A stretch of DNA of 64,000 bases from an uncultured Oscillospiraceae bacterium (GTDB taxonomy: Bacteria; Bacillota; Clostridia; Oscillospirales; Oscillospiraceae). The stretch covers positions 62,001 to 126,000 of the forward strand of contig CALWXH010000001.1 of assembly GCA_944385465.1 (NCBI GenBank), in the 5' to 3' direction. Position numbers and translations under genes: made by a program. The notes below the pieces were generated by a model. That model made no database searches, was not told where the DNA came from, and saw only the letters and a program-made list of their open reading frames with translations. Of the stretch, positions 25,983 to 33,997 are shown in pieces; positions within the stretch are counted from its first letter, which is position 1; every line of letters starts with the position of its first letter.

Positions 25983-26011
25983 AATACGACTGGCCGGGGG
26001 AAAACCTTTCA
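25983..26011 (-). promoter_or_regulatory. Possible ECF-type autoregulatory promoter
   Basis: On the minus strand TGAAAGG (26011-26005) with a following TTTT, then about 16 nt, then CGTATT (25988-25983). The GAA-centred -35 and CGTA-type -10 resemble ECF promoters, about 50 nt ahead of the secreted-protein ATG. Confidence 0.35.
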
Positions 26012-26110
26012 CGGGCGCTGAAAAAATTGGGGGAACGCGGAGCCGGGAGAGAAACGGGGGGCTGACGATCTATTTTATCATACTTTTCGCCAAGAGAGGA
26101 GAAACTGCAA

Positions 26111-26156
26111 ACATCCCCGGGCCGGCCGATGGAGCTCAGGCCGGGCCCGGGGGTGT
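26111..26156 (-). terminator. Terminator behind ptsI
   Basis: ACACCCCCGGGCCCGG pairs with CCGGCCCGGGGATGT on the minus strand (one bulged C), followed by a weak TTTGC run. It lies 13 nt behind the ptsI stop. Confidence 0.6.
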
Positions 26157-26168
26157 TGTTGGATTCTG

Positions 26169-27881
26169 TCAGTGGGCCTGTGTGGTTCTGAGGCAGGCCT
26201 CCACCTGCGCGGCGGTGGGCAGGGACATGGCGTCCCGCGCGGCCTGTTCCGCCGCCGGCCGGGTCCAGCCGGCGATGTGCTTCCGGGTGGAGAGCACAGA
26301 GGCGGGGCTGACGCTGAATTCATCCAGGCCAAATGCCAGCAGCAACGGGATGAGGGCGGGGTCGGCGGCAGACTCGCCGCACATGCCCACCGGGATGCCC
26401 GCGGCCCGGCCGGCGGCGATTACCTGCCGGATGGAGCGCAGCACCGCCGGGTGAAAGGTGGTATACAGCCCGGCCACCCGGGCGTTGCCCCGGTCCACCG
26501 CCACGGTGTATTGGGTCAGGTCGTTGGTGCCGATGGAGAAAAAGTCGGACTCCCGGGCCAGCAGATCGGCAATGAGGGCGGAGGCCGGGGTTTCGATCAT
26601 CACGCCCAGGGGGATGTGCCCGGCGCAGGCTTTCCCCTCTGCCTGCAGTTCTGTCCGGCACTCCTCCAGAAGCGCCCGGGCGGCGCGCACCTCCTCCACC
26701 CCGGTGACCAGGGGCAGCATGATTTTGAGGTTGCCGTCCTCGGCCCCGGCCCGCAGCAGGGCCCGGAGCTGCGTCTTGAACAGGTCCGGGTGATCCAGAC
26801 AGTAGCGGATGGCGCGGTGGCCCAGGAAGGGATTTTCCTCCTGCCCCATGTCTAGGTAGGGGATCCCCTTGTCGCCCCCCACGTCCAGGGTGCGGATGAT
26901 GACTTCGCGGCCTGCCATGAGCCGGGCCACCTGGCGGTAGGTCTCATACTGCTCCTCCTCGCCGGGCGGAGCGGGGCGGTCCATGAACAGAAATTCCGTG
27001 CGGAACAGTCCGATGCCCTCCGCGCCTGCCTGGACGGCGGCCCGGGCATCGGACACGCTGCCGATGTTGGCGTAGAGCGACACCTGCCGCCCGTCGGCGG
27101 TGAGGGTCGCCCGGTCCCGGTAGCGCTGGAGCAGCTCCCGCTCCCGCAGCCAGGCGGTCTGTCTGGCCCGGTATTCCTCCAGCTGAGCCGGGGCCGGATT
27201 CAGGATGACCAGGCCGGCGTCCCCGTCCACAATGGCGGGCATGCCGTCCCGGACGGCGTCCAGAAGGCCGGGTACGCTGAGCACCGCGGGCACTTCCAGC
27301 GCCCGGGCCAGAATGGCGCAGTGGCTGGTGCGGCCCCCGGTCTCGGTGAGGATGGCGGCCACATGGGAGCGATCCAGCCCCACGGTCATGGAGGGGGTCA
27401 GGTCGCGGGCGGCCAGGACCGTGCCGTCGGGCAGGGCGGACAGGTCGGCCTGCTGCACCCGCAGAAGGATGGACAGCATCCGGGTGCGGATATCCCCCAC
27501 ATCGGCGGCGCGCTGGCGCATCAGCTCGTCGTCGGCGCAGGAGAACACCTCCATGAACATCCGGCAGACGGCGTCTACCGCGCCCTCGGCGCAGCTGCCG
27601 CCGTCAATGGCCTCCTCCATCTGGGCGATCATATAGGGGTCGGTGAGCATGGTGATCTGTCCGCTGAGGATTTCTGACTCCTTCTCCCCCACCCGGGCAG
27701 TCACCTGTTCCACCATCGCCTGGATCCGGGCGGTGAACTCCGCCGTCGCCTGGCGCAGGCGGGCCTTTTCCCGCGAAGCACCCTGATAGGGGACGTGGCT
27801 GTAGTCCAGATCCTGCGTCCGGACGCACACCACGGCGCCGATGCCGATACCGTCGCTGGCGCCGATCCCCCGCAGCTCCAT
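26169..27881 (-). CDS. ptsI: Phosphoenolpyruvate-protein phosphotransferase (PTS enzyme I)
   Basis: Cytosolic general PTS enzyme transferring phosphate from PEP to HPr; 570 residues, the usual length. The phospho-His is His187 in GGRTSHCAILARA. The C-terminal PEP-binding barrel contains GIGLFRTEFLFMDR, LDVGGDKGIPYL, IMLPLVTGVEEV and GMCGESAADP. ATG 27881 is chosen because MELRGIGASDG is the normal EI N-terminus; a longer open frame continues upstream across ptsH in another frame and is not real. Last gene of the fructose operon. Confidence 0.95.
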   Translation of the reverse strand: MELRGIGASDGIGIGAVVCVRTQDLDYSHVPYQGASREKARLRQATAEFTARIQAMVEQVTARVGEKESEILSGQITMLTDPYMIAQMEEAIDGGSCAEGAVDAVCRMFMEVFSCADDELMRQRAADVGDIRTRMLSILLRVQQADLSALPDGTVLAARDLTPSMTVGLDRSHVAAILTETGGRTSHCAILARALEVPAVLSVPGLLDAVRDGMPAIVDGDAGLVILNPAPAQLEEYRARQTAWLRERELLQRYRDRATLTADGRQVSLYANIGSVSDARAAVQAGAEGIGLFRTEFLFMDRPAPPGEEEQYETYRQVARLMAGREVIIRTLDVGGDKGIPYLDMGQEENPFLGHRAIRYCLDHPDLFKTQLRALLRAGAEDGNLKIMLPLVTGVEEVRAARALLEECRTELQAEGKACAGHIPLGVMIETPASALIADLLARESDFFSIGTNDLTQYTVAVDRGNARVAGLYTTFHPAVLRSIRQVIAAGRAAGIPVGMCGESAADPALIPLLLAFGLDEFSVSPASVLSTRKHIAGWTRPAAEQAARDAMSLPTAAQVEACLRTTQAH

Positions 27882-27913
27882 GCCGCCCTCCCCTGTTTTG
27901 GACAGCGCCGGGC

Positions 27914-28177
27914 TCATTCGCCCAGGCCGGAGTCCACCAGCTCCACGGCGGTTTTGAGGCAGTCGGCCTCCTGGTCGCCGTCGCAGCGGATCTCGATCTC
28001 GGCACCCTGCTTGATGCAGGCGGCCATCAGGTTCATGATGCTCTTGCCGTTGATCTCCCGGCCGTTGAACACCAGGGTGACACTGCAGGGATACGGGGTC
28101 ACGGCCTTGACGAACAGCTGGGCGGGACGCATGTGCATGCCCATGGGATTGACGAGCTTGGTTCTTGCGGATACCAT
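27914..28177 (-). CDS. ptsH: PTS phosphocarrier protein HPr
   Basis: 87-residue phosphocarrier. The active-site His15 is in PMGMHMRPAQ and the regulatory Ser46 in NGKSIMNLMAA, target of HPr kinase in Bacillota and so the likely entry to CcpA-type catabolite repression. Residue 16 is Met where Ala is most usual. ATG 28177 has AAGGAAG. It lies between fruA and ptsI. Confidence 0.95.
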   Translation of the reverse strand: MVSARTKLVNPMGMHMRPAQLFVKAVTPYPCSVTLVFNGREINGKSIMNLMAACIKQGAEIEIRCDGDQEADCLKTAVELVDSGLGE

Positions 28178-28246
28178 AATGAAACGCTTCCTTTCTTTTC
28201 GGCTTGTCTGTCCCCGGCGGAAAAGACCGGGGATCGTTGCGGGCAA

Positions 28247-30160
28247 TCAGGATTTTTTCTGTTTCAGCAGGGCTAGCAGGACCATGCCGATGAGGGAGCC
28301 CACCACCAGGGCGGCGAAGTAGGCCAGCACGTTGTGCATCACGGGGAAGACAAACAGGCCGCCGTGAGGGGCCGGGCAGGCGCAGCCGAAGAGCATGGAC
28401 AGCGCCCCGGCCACGCCGGAGCCCAGGGCGCAGGACAGGATCACGCGCCAGGGGTCGGCGGCGGCGAAGGGGATGGCGCCTTCCGTGATGAAGCACAGTC
28501 CCATGACATAATTGACCGGGCCGGACTTGCGCTCCTCCTGGCTGAACCGGTTTTTGAAGAAGGTAGTGGCCAGGGCGATGGCAATGGGGGGAACCATGCC
28601 GCCGATCATGACGGCCGCCATGACGTCGGAGCCGCCGGCGGCGATGTCCGCCGCGGCCAGGGTGGAGGTGCCGAAGAGGTAGGCGGCCTTGTTGAAGGGG
28701 CCGCCCATATCAATGGCCATCATGGCCGCCACCACAAACCCCAGCAGCACCTTGCTGCCGCTGCCCATGGCGGACAGGCCGGAGTACAGCGCGTTGTTCA
28801 GGATGCCCACAAAGGGATTCACGATGCACATGAACAGTCCGATGAGCAGCAGGCCGGCCACGGGGTAGATGAGGACCGGTTTGATGCCCTCCAGGGCCCG
28901 GGGCAGCCGGCCGCACAGAATGCGCAGCGCCAGCATGAGATACCCGGCCACAAATCCGGCGATCAGGGCGCCCAGAAAGCCGGACACCGCGCCGGGGTCC
29001 CCGGCGGGGGCGGCAAAGGTGGAGCCGGACACGGCCAGCGCGCCGCCCACAAAGCCCACCATGAGGCCCGGCCGGTCGGCGATGGCCATGGCGATATAGC
29101 CGGCCAGGATGGGCAGCATGACGCCGAAGGCGAGGCTGCCGATGTTTTTGAACCAGGCGGCGACCGGGGTGTTGCTGCCGAAGTTGGAATAGTCAATGGA
29201 CGCGTCGTCCAGCAGGAAGGCCAGGGCGATGAGGATGCCGCCGCCGATGACAAAGGGCAGCATGTGGCTGACGCCGTTCATCAGCTGTTTGTAGATCTGC
29301 CGGCCCAGCCCCTCCCCTGCCGCCTCCGGCGGGGCCTGGCCGGCGCAATGGCAGATGGGGGCCTCCGGCGCGGCCCGGATCAGCTCTTCCGGGCGGTTGA
29401 TGCCGTCGGCCACCGGCACCCGCAGCACAGGTTTCCCCTCAAACCGGGTCAGATCCACCTCTTTGTCCGCGGCGATGATGATGGCGTCCGCGGCGGCGAT
29501 CTCCTCCCGGGTGAGCATGTTCTTTACCCCGCCGGAGCCCTGGGTCTCCGCCTTGACGGGAATGCCCAGCTCCCGGCCCTTTTTCTCCAGGGCCTCAGCG
29601 GCCATATAGGTGTGGGCGATGCCGGTGGGACAGGCGGTCACCGCCAGAATGGAGCAGCTCCGGGCAGTGGGGTCCGGCGTCCCGGAAGGTTCCTCCGGAT
29701 ACTTTGCCTGCTCCTGCCGGTCAATGCAGGCCAGAAATTCCGGGACGGTGCGGGCGGCGCGCAGGGCGGCGCAGAACGCCTCATCCATCAGCAGCACCAT
29801 CAGCCGGGAGAGGAGTTCCAGATGGGTGTCTCCCCCGTCCGCGGGGGCGGCGATCATAAAGAAAAGGGTGGTGGGCTGGCCGTCCGGGGCGTCATAGTCC
29901 ACCCCGCCGGGAACGGTGGCGGCCGACAGGCCCGGGGTCCGCACCGCGCCGCTCTTGGCGTGGGGGACCGCGATGCCGCTGCCGATGGCGGTGCTGCCCT
30001 GGGCTTCCCGGGCCAGGATATCCCGCTTGTACCGGGCCGGGTCGGACAGGTTGCCGGCCCGGTCCTGCAGCGTGATCAGCAGGTCAATGGCCTCTTCCCT
30101 GCCCTTTGGCGCGGCGCATAGCCGGATGCCCTCCGGCCGCAGCAGGTCTGTGATGCGCAT
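28247..30160 (-). CDS. fruA: Fructose-specific PTS enzyme IIABC
   Basis: Sugar permease that imports fructose as fructose 1-phosphate; 637 residues with order A-B-C. IIA (about 1-150) has the phospho-His67 in GIAVPHAKS; IIB (about 168-265) has the phospho-Cys177 in AVTACPTGIAHT; IIC (about 290-637) has about nine membrane segments. The N-terminal PTS_EIIA_2 and fructose-type IIB signatures, together with fruK upstream, support fructose. ATG 30160 with AGGAGG. Confidence 0.94.
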   Translation of the reverse strand: MRITDLLRPEGIRLCAAPKGREEAIDLLITLQDRAGNLSDPARYKRDILAREAQGSTAIGSGIAVPHAKSGAVRTPGLSAATVPGGVDYDAPDGQPTTLFFMIAAPADGGDTHLELLSRLMVLLMDEAFCAALRAARTVPEFLACIDRQEQAKYPEEPSGTPDPTARSCSILAVTACPTGIAHTYMAAEALEKKGRELGIPVKAETQGSGGVKNMLTREEIAAADAIIIAADKEVDLTRFEGKPVLRVPVADGINRPEELIRAAPEAPICHCAGQAPPEAAGEGLGRQIYKQLMNGVSHMLPFVIGGGILIALAFLLDDASIDYSNFGSNTPVAAWFKNIGSLAFGVMLPILAGYIAMAIADRPGLMVGFVGGALAVSGSTFAAPAGDPGAVSGFLGALIAGFVAGYLMLALRILCGRLPRALEGIKPVLIYPVAGLLLIGLFMCIVNPFVGILNNALYSGLSAMGSGSKVLLGFVVAAMMAIDMGGPFNKAAYLFGTSTLAAADIAAGGSDVMAAVMIGGMVPPIAIALATTFFKNRFSQEERKSGPVNYVMGLCFITEGAIPFAAADPWRVILSCALGSGVAGALSMLFGCACPAPHGGLFVFPVMHNVLAYFAALVVGSLIGMVLLALLKQKKS

Positions 30161-30213
30161 AGGGTTCCTCCTTCAGCGTTGTTGGCGGATCCGCACCGAT
30201 GGACCCGCAGAGG

Positions 30214-31116
30214 TCACATGCGGGACAGCAGCGCTTCCACAGCGGCCCGGGTGGCCAGGCCGTCGGAAAAGGCGGTGGCGCTGCCCGCGGCGGTACCCAG
30301 GCGCAGGGCCTGCCCGTAGTCGCCGGTCTGCAGCCAGCCGGCCAGGAAACCGGCCACCATGGAGTCCCCGGCGCCCACGGAGTTGCGCACGCGGCCCTCC
30401 GGGGCGGCAATCCGGTGGAAGCGGCCCGTCTCATCCAGCAGGATGGCGCCCTCCCCGGCCATGGAGACCAGCACGTTCCGGGCGCCCCGCTGCTGCAGGG
30501 CGCTGGCGCCGGCGCGGATCTCCCCTATGGTGTGCAATTCCCGGCCAAACATGCCTCCCAGCTCCAGATGGTTGGGCTTGACCAGAAAAGGACGGTATTC
30601 CAGCACCCGGCTGAGCAGTGCGCCCTCCGCGTCCACGACGGCCAGCACGCCCCTTCCCTCCAGGCGGGACAGAAGCCGCTGATAGATGTCGTCGGGCAGA
30701 CAGGCGGGAATGGAGCCGGCCAGCACCAGAATGTCCCCCTGGACAAGGCGGTCCAGTTTTGCCAGCAGCTGTTCCAGGGCGTGGGGGCTGATCTCCGGCC
30801 CCCGGCCGTTGAGCTCAGTCTCCTCCCCTGCCTTGATTTTTACATTGATCCGGGTGAAGCCGTCCGGCAGATGGAGAAAGTCGGTGTGCACCCCGGCCTC
30901 GCGCAGACCCTGCTCCAGGGCCTGGCCGGTGAACCCGGCCAGAAAACCCAGCGCCACACTGTCCACGCCCAGCCGGCCCAATACGGTGGACACATTGATG
31001 CCTTTGCCCCCGAACTGGATCAGCTCCTGCCGGGCCCGGTTGATGGCGCCGGGGGTCAGCGCGTCCAGCCGGATCACATAGTCGATGGCGGGATTGAAGG
31101 TGACCGTATATACCAT
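30214..31116 (-). CDS. fruK: 1-phosphofructokinase
   Basis: PfkB-family kinase converting fructose 1-phosphate to fructose 1,6-bisphosphate; 300 residues. N-terminal VYTVTFNPAIDYVIRL, GGKGINVSTVLGRLG, and the C-terminal anion hole/catalytic motif GAGDSMVAGFLAGWL with the catalytic Asp are all present. ATG 31116 follows GAGGAG. First gene of the fruK-fruA-ptsH-ptsI operon; no FruR/DeoR-type regulator is linked. Confidence 0.94.
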   Translation of the reverse strand: MVYTVTFNPAIDYVIRLDALTPGAINRARQELIQFGGKGINVSTVLGRLGVDSVALGFLAGFTGQALEQGLREAGVHTDFLHLPDGFTRINVKIKAGEETELNGRGPEISPHALEQLLAKLDRLVQGDILVLAGSIPACLPDDIYQRLLSRLEGRGVLAVVDAEGALLSRVLEYRPFLVKPNHLELGGMFGRELHTIGEIRAGASALQQRGARNVLVSMAGEGAILLDETGRFHRIAAPEGRVRNSVGAGDSMVAGFLAGWLQTGDYGQALRLGTAAGSATAFSDGLATRAAVEALLSRM

Positions 31117-31185
31117 GGCGTACGCTCCTCACAGCTTCAGTGCCGGGGCCGGTCCGCGCAGGCGGACGGCGTACACGGCGCTTCT

Positions 31186-31213
31186 ATTATATCATCGCGG
31201 AAGGCAGAATCAA
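31186..31213 (-). promoter_or_regulatory. Promoter of fruK-fruA-ptsH-ptsI
   Basis: On the minus strand TTGATT (31213-31208), 16-bp spacer, TATAAT (31191-31186), preceded by TGA giving an extended -10. No cre-like site was recognised, and I see nothing else in 31214-31376. Confidence 0.75.
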
Positions 31214-31376
31214 TCAAATTCCATGAAAAGTGGCGGGATAAACTGCCGGAAATTCCGGCTGCGCGGCCGTTGACCTTCTGATTCTGCCGCCGCGCCGGTC
31301 TTAGTTTGGAACCGGCGGGCGAAAAACATACGTCATTTCACGGGGAAGATGGGAGAGCCGGCAGTGAAGCAAGAGA

Positions 31377-31425
31377 ACGAAAAGCAGAAACCGGCGGCTG
31401 CCTTTTGGGAACAGGCAGCCGCCGG
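31377..31425 (-). terminator. Terminator behind the NodB-fusion gene
   Basis: CCGGCGGCTGCCT (minus 31425-31413) pairs perfectly with AGGCAGCCGCCGG (31403-31391), followed by TTTCTGCTTTT. Confidence 0.8.
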
Positions 31426-31453
31426 AGGCGTTTTGGGGGAACTTCCGGGGAAA

Positions 31454-33301
31454 TCACTGCGCCAGATAGGCCAGGATGTCCTCGTCCGTTGTGGTCCCGT
31501 CGATGGTCAGCCGGCCCAGATCGATGAGCGACTGGGGGAGGCCCTGCACCAGGGTGTTGACCCGGGTGCTGTCGATGGTCAGGGTCACCTGGAAGCCGCA
31601 GGCCCGGGCGAGCACGTCGGTGAGGAGGACGCCCGCTCCGTTGGGGAAGGCCAGGACATTGCTGGCCGGGATGCCGAGGGAGGAAAAGGTTTCCGCCAGC
31701 AGCCGGGCGTCTTCGGTCACGGCGGCGATATAGCTGGCCTCCGTGTCCGATTCCAGGGGCAGCAGATTGCCCCGCACCTCGGCGCCCTCCGGCTCGAAGG
31801 GGGCCCACTGGTGCATGTCATAGGTGTGGGACTCAATGGAGATGAGGCCCGAGGCCAGCATCTCGTCAATTTCCGCCTTGCCGAAATGGGGCGTGAGGGC
31901 GTACTGGGTGTCTTTGTAATACTCGTAGTGCCCGATGGAACAGCCGATGGTGAAGATGGTGGCGGGGTAGCCATGTTCCTGAAGGACGGGGAACGCGTAC
32001 TCATAGTTGCTGAGATACCCGTCGTCAAAGGTAATGACCACCGCCCGATCCGGCAGGGGGACCCCCTGCTCCACATAGGCGATGAGATCGTCAAAATCCA
32101 CCGGCGTGTACCCGTGCTCCTCCAGCAGATCCATCTGGTGGGCGAAGGTGTCCGGGCGCAGGGAGGTGCCGCTCTCTGGCTCGATGTAGCTGAGGTGGTG
32201 ATAGAGCAGAATGGGCACGTTGACGGTATAGGACGTCTCCCCCGCCGCCCTGGCGGAGGCGGTCAGCTCCTCCACGCGGGCGCAGTCGCCGTTTTCACAG
32301 AGGAATCCGAACGCTTCCGGACAGTACGCGTCGGTACTGCCGGAAATCCGGGCCAGCACCATATCCGCCACGGCGCCGCGGATATGATGGCTGTCATAAA
32401 AATACCGCGCGTCGTAGGAGATGGAGGAGATGGAAAAATTCCAGTAGTCCACCTCCTGGGCCAGCTGCCGGAAGAACAGGTTCAGGCTCTCCGGGTCGTA
32501 CGCCTCCAGCTGCTGGGCATACACCGGGGAGAGCACCACAAAGAGCTCCACTCCGGCCTCGTCGCACATCTCCCGAATGGCGGCGACGGATTGTACGCAG
32601 GCGTCGATGGACTGAAGCTGGGCCGTTCCGGCCTGGGCCTGGGAGAAGTCCCCGCTGTGTTCCGTCAAGTAGACCTCCAGATCCCCAATGGATTCCGCGT
32701 CCCGCAGCCGCCGGTCATAGCCGCCGCTGTCGGGGAGAATCTGGTCGAACTCCTGGGGCATGTCCGTATCGCGCAGCCGGGCGGACAGCTTGTCAATGGC
32801 ATACCTGGGGTTGGCGAACAGGAACCGGGCGTAATAGGCCAGGGGAGTTTCGCCGGTGATCTTGTAGTACGGGCGCTGGGTGAGGCCGCTGCCGCCCGCC
32901 TGGGAGGCGTTGGCGTCGTCCGGCCCCAGGACCAGGAAAATCTGCTTCACATCCGGGTCCTGCTCCAGCAGATAGGCGACCAGCTGCGCGTCGTATTCCG
33001 GGTCCGCTTCGTCGTGAAACAGATTGTAAAAGCTGCCGCCCAGATAGGTCTCCAGAATCTCCGGGGTGTAGGCGCTGGCGGCACCGGAACCGATGACATA
33101 GGAGTCGTAGTCCTCGAAACGCTGGGAGAGATAGGCCGCCTTGCCGTTGCGGGAGTTCAGCGTCTGGCTGTAGGAGTCCCAGTGAAAAAGAACGTCGCCG
33201 TAGACGCCGAAGGGGTCCACCAGGATGTTGACGGCGGCCCACGCCGCGATGATGAGGGCCAGGGCAGCCAGAAAAAAGATTCCCCACTTTTTTCTGCTCA
33301 A
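31454..33301 (-). CDS. Membrane-anchored SGNH-like domain fused to NodB polysaccharide deacetylase
   Basis: 615 residues with an N-terminal membrane anchor (about 6-25). Residues 60-350 resemble a DltD/AlgX-like SGNH fold (DYDSYVIGSGAASAYTPE, late block DSHHIRG), but where relatives have GSS or GDS this protein has GSG, so the nucleophile Ser may be absent. Residues 385-615 are a NodB/PgaB-like deacetylase: ILLYHHLSY, VITFDDGYLSN with the catalytic and metal Asp pair, and IESHTYDMH with the metal His residues. It should act on a cell-surface polysaccharide. Starts at TTG 33301, nine bases behind AAGGAGG; no ATG fits. Monocistronic. Confidence 0.8.
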   Translation of the reverse strand: MSRKKWGIFFLAALALIIAAWAAVNILVDPFGVYGDVLFHWDSYSQTLNSRNGKAAYLSQRFEDYDSYVIGSGAASAYTPEILETYLGGSFYNLFHDEADPEYDAQLVAYLLEQDPDVKQIFLVLGPDDANASQAGGSGLTQRPYYKITGETPLAYYARFLFANPRYAIDKLSARLRDTDMPQEFDQILPDSGGYDRRLRDAESIGDLEVYLTEHSGDFSQAQAGTAQLQSIDACVQSVAAIREMCDEAGVELFVVLSPVYAQQLEAYDPESLNLFFRQLAQEVDYWNFSISSISYDARYFYDSHHIRGAVADMVLARISGSTDAYCPEAFGFLCENGDCARVEELTASARAAGETSYTVNVPILLYHHLSYIEPESGTSLRPDTFAHQMDLLEEHGYTPVDFDDLIAYVEQGVPLPDRAVVITFDDGYLSNYEYAFPVLQEHGYPATIFTIGCSIGHYEYYKDTQYALTPHFGKAEIDEMLASGLISIESHTYDMHQWAPFEPEGAEVRGNLLPLESDTEASYIAAVTEDARLLAETFSSLGIPASNVLAFPNGAGVLLTDVLARACGFQVTLTIDSTRVNTLVQGLPQSLIDLGRLTIDGTTTDEDILAYLAQ

Positions 33302-33403
33302 ATCGCACTGCCTCCTTACGTGTTTTGGAATGTGGGCCGCGGGGCGCCGCGTGGCCGGGCAGAACGCCCGGCGGCGGGTCAGGGCCCTGAAAGTCTATCC
33401 TGC

Positions 33404-33432
33404 ATCATACCATGCGGGGCGGTTTTTTGCAA
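33404..33432 (-). promoter_or_regulatory. Promoter of the NodB-fusion gene
   Basis: On the minus strand TTGCAA (33432-33427), 17-bp spacer, TATGAT (33409-33404); leader of about 95 nt. Confidence 0.7.
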
Positions 33433-33476
33433 CGAATTTTGCCTGCTGCGGCCGGGCGGCCCCGGTGAAGCGGCGC

Positions 33477-33505
33477 TTGACAAGCGGCGGAGGTTGGCCT
33501 ATCAT
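33477..33505 (+). promoter_or_regulatory. Promoter of the marR-ABC exporter operon
   Basis: TTGACA 33477-33482, 17-bp spacer, TATCAT 33500-33505. Confidence 0.85.
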
Positions 33506-33538
33506 TAATGCTTGATAAGGCAACGATTGATATATCAA
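33500..33538 (+). promoter_or_regulatory. Probable MarR operator sites
   Basis: Two inverted repeats built from the half-site TTGATA: TATCA-N8-TGATA at 33500-33517, overlapping the -10, and the perfect 12-bp palindrome TTGATATATCAA at 33527-33538 in the early leader. Their position fits steric repression by the MarR protein encoded next. Confidence 0.6.
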
Positions 33539-33559
33539 CAAGAAAGGAAGTGGGCAGGG

Positions 33560-33997
33560 ATGGAGCGGACGCTGCACATCATGCTGTACCGAACCTTCCA
33601 CATCCAGCGCAAATGGGTCCGGGCCAGAATGCAGGAGCTGGGGGTCGGAGCGGGACAGCCCAAGCTGCTGGTCTATCTGTCCGGCCACGGCCCGTGCCAT
33701 CAGAAGCAGCTGGCGGATTATTTTGATGTGGATCCGGCCAATGTCTCCCGGATGATTGACAGCCTGGAGAAGGGCGGTTTTGTGCTGCGCAGGCCGGATG
33801 AGCACAACCGCCGCCGGGATCTGGTGGAAGTGACGGAGAAAGGCAGGCAGGCGGGCGCGCTCTGGCAGGAGCGATGCGGGCAGGTGGATGAGATCATGCT
33901 CCGGGGCTTTGCCCCGGAGGAGCGGGCGCGCTTCGCGGACTATCTCACCCGGGCCTATCAGAATGTGCTGGAGGAGACGGGGAGGGAGAGGGCGTGA
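33560..33997 (+). CDS. MarR family transcriptional regulator
   Basis: Winged-helix regulator of 145 residues. The recognition region QKQLADYFDVDPANVSRMID is followed by the wing RRPDEHNRRRDLVEVTEKG with the conserved Asp/Arg pattern of MarR proteins. ATG 33560 is preferred (AAAGGAAG upstream); the open frame extends further but overlaps the promoter. The stop overlaps the exporter start (GTGA), so it most likely represses its own exporter operon in response to a transported compound. Confidence 0.88.
   Translation: MERTLHIMLYRTFHIQRKWVRARMQELGVGAGQPKLLVYLSGHGPCHQKQLADYFDVDPANVSRMIDSLEKGGFVLRRPDEHNRRRDLVEVTEKGRQAGALWQERCGQVDEIMLRGFAPEERARFADYLTRAYQNVLEETGRERA

Noticed and set aside
26169..28496. 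A 775-codon ptsI with a long N-terminal extension
   Set aside because: The extra part overlaps ptsH in another frame and has no ribosome site; the standard EI N-terminus begins at 27881.
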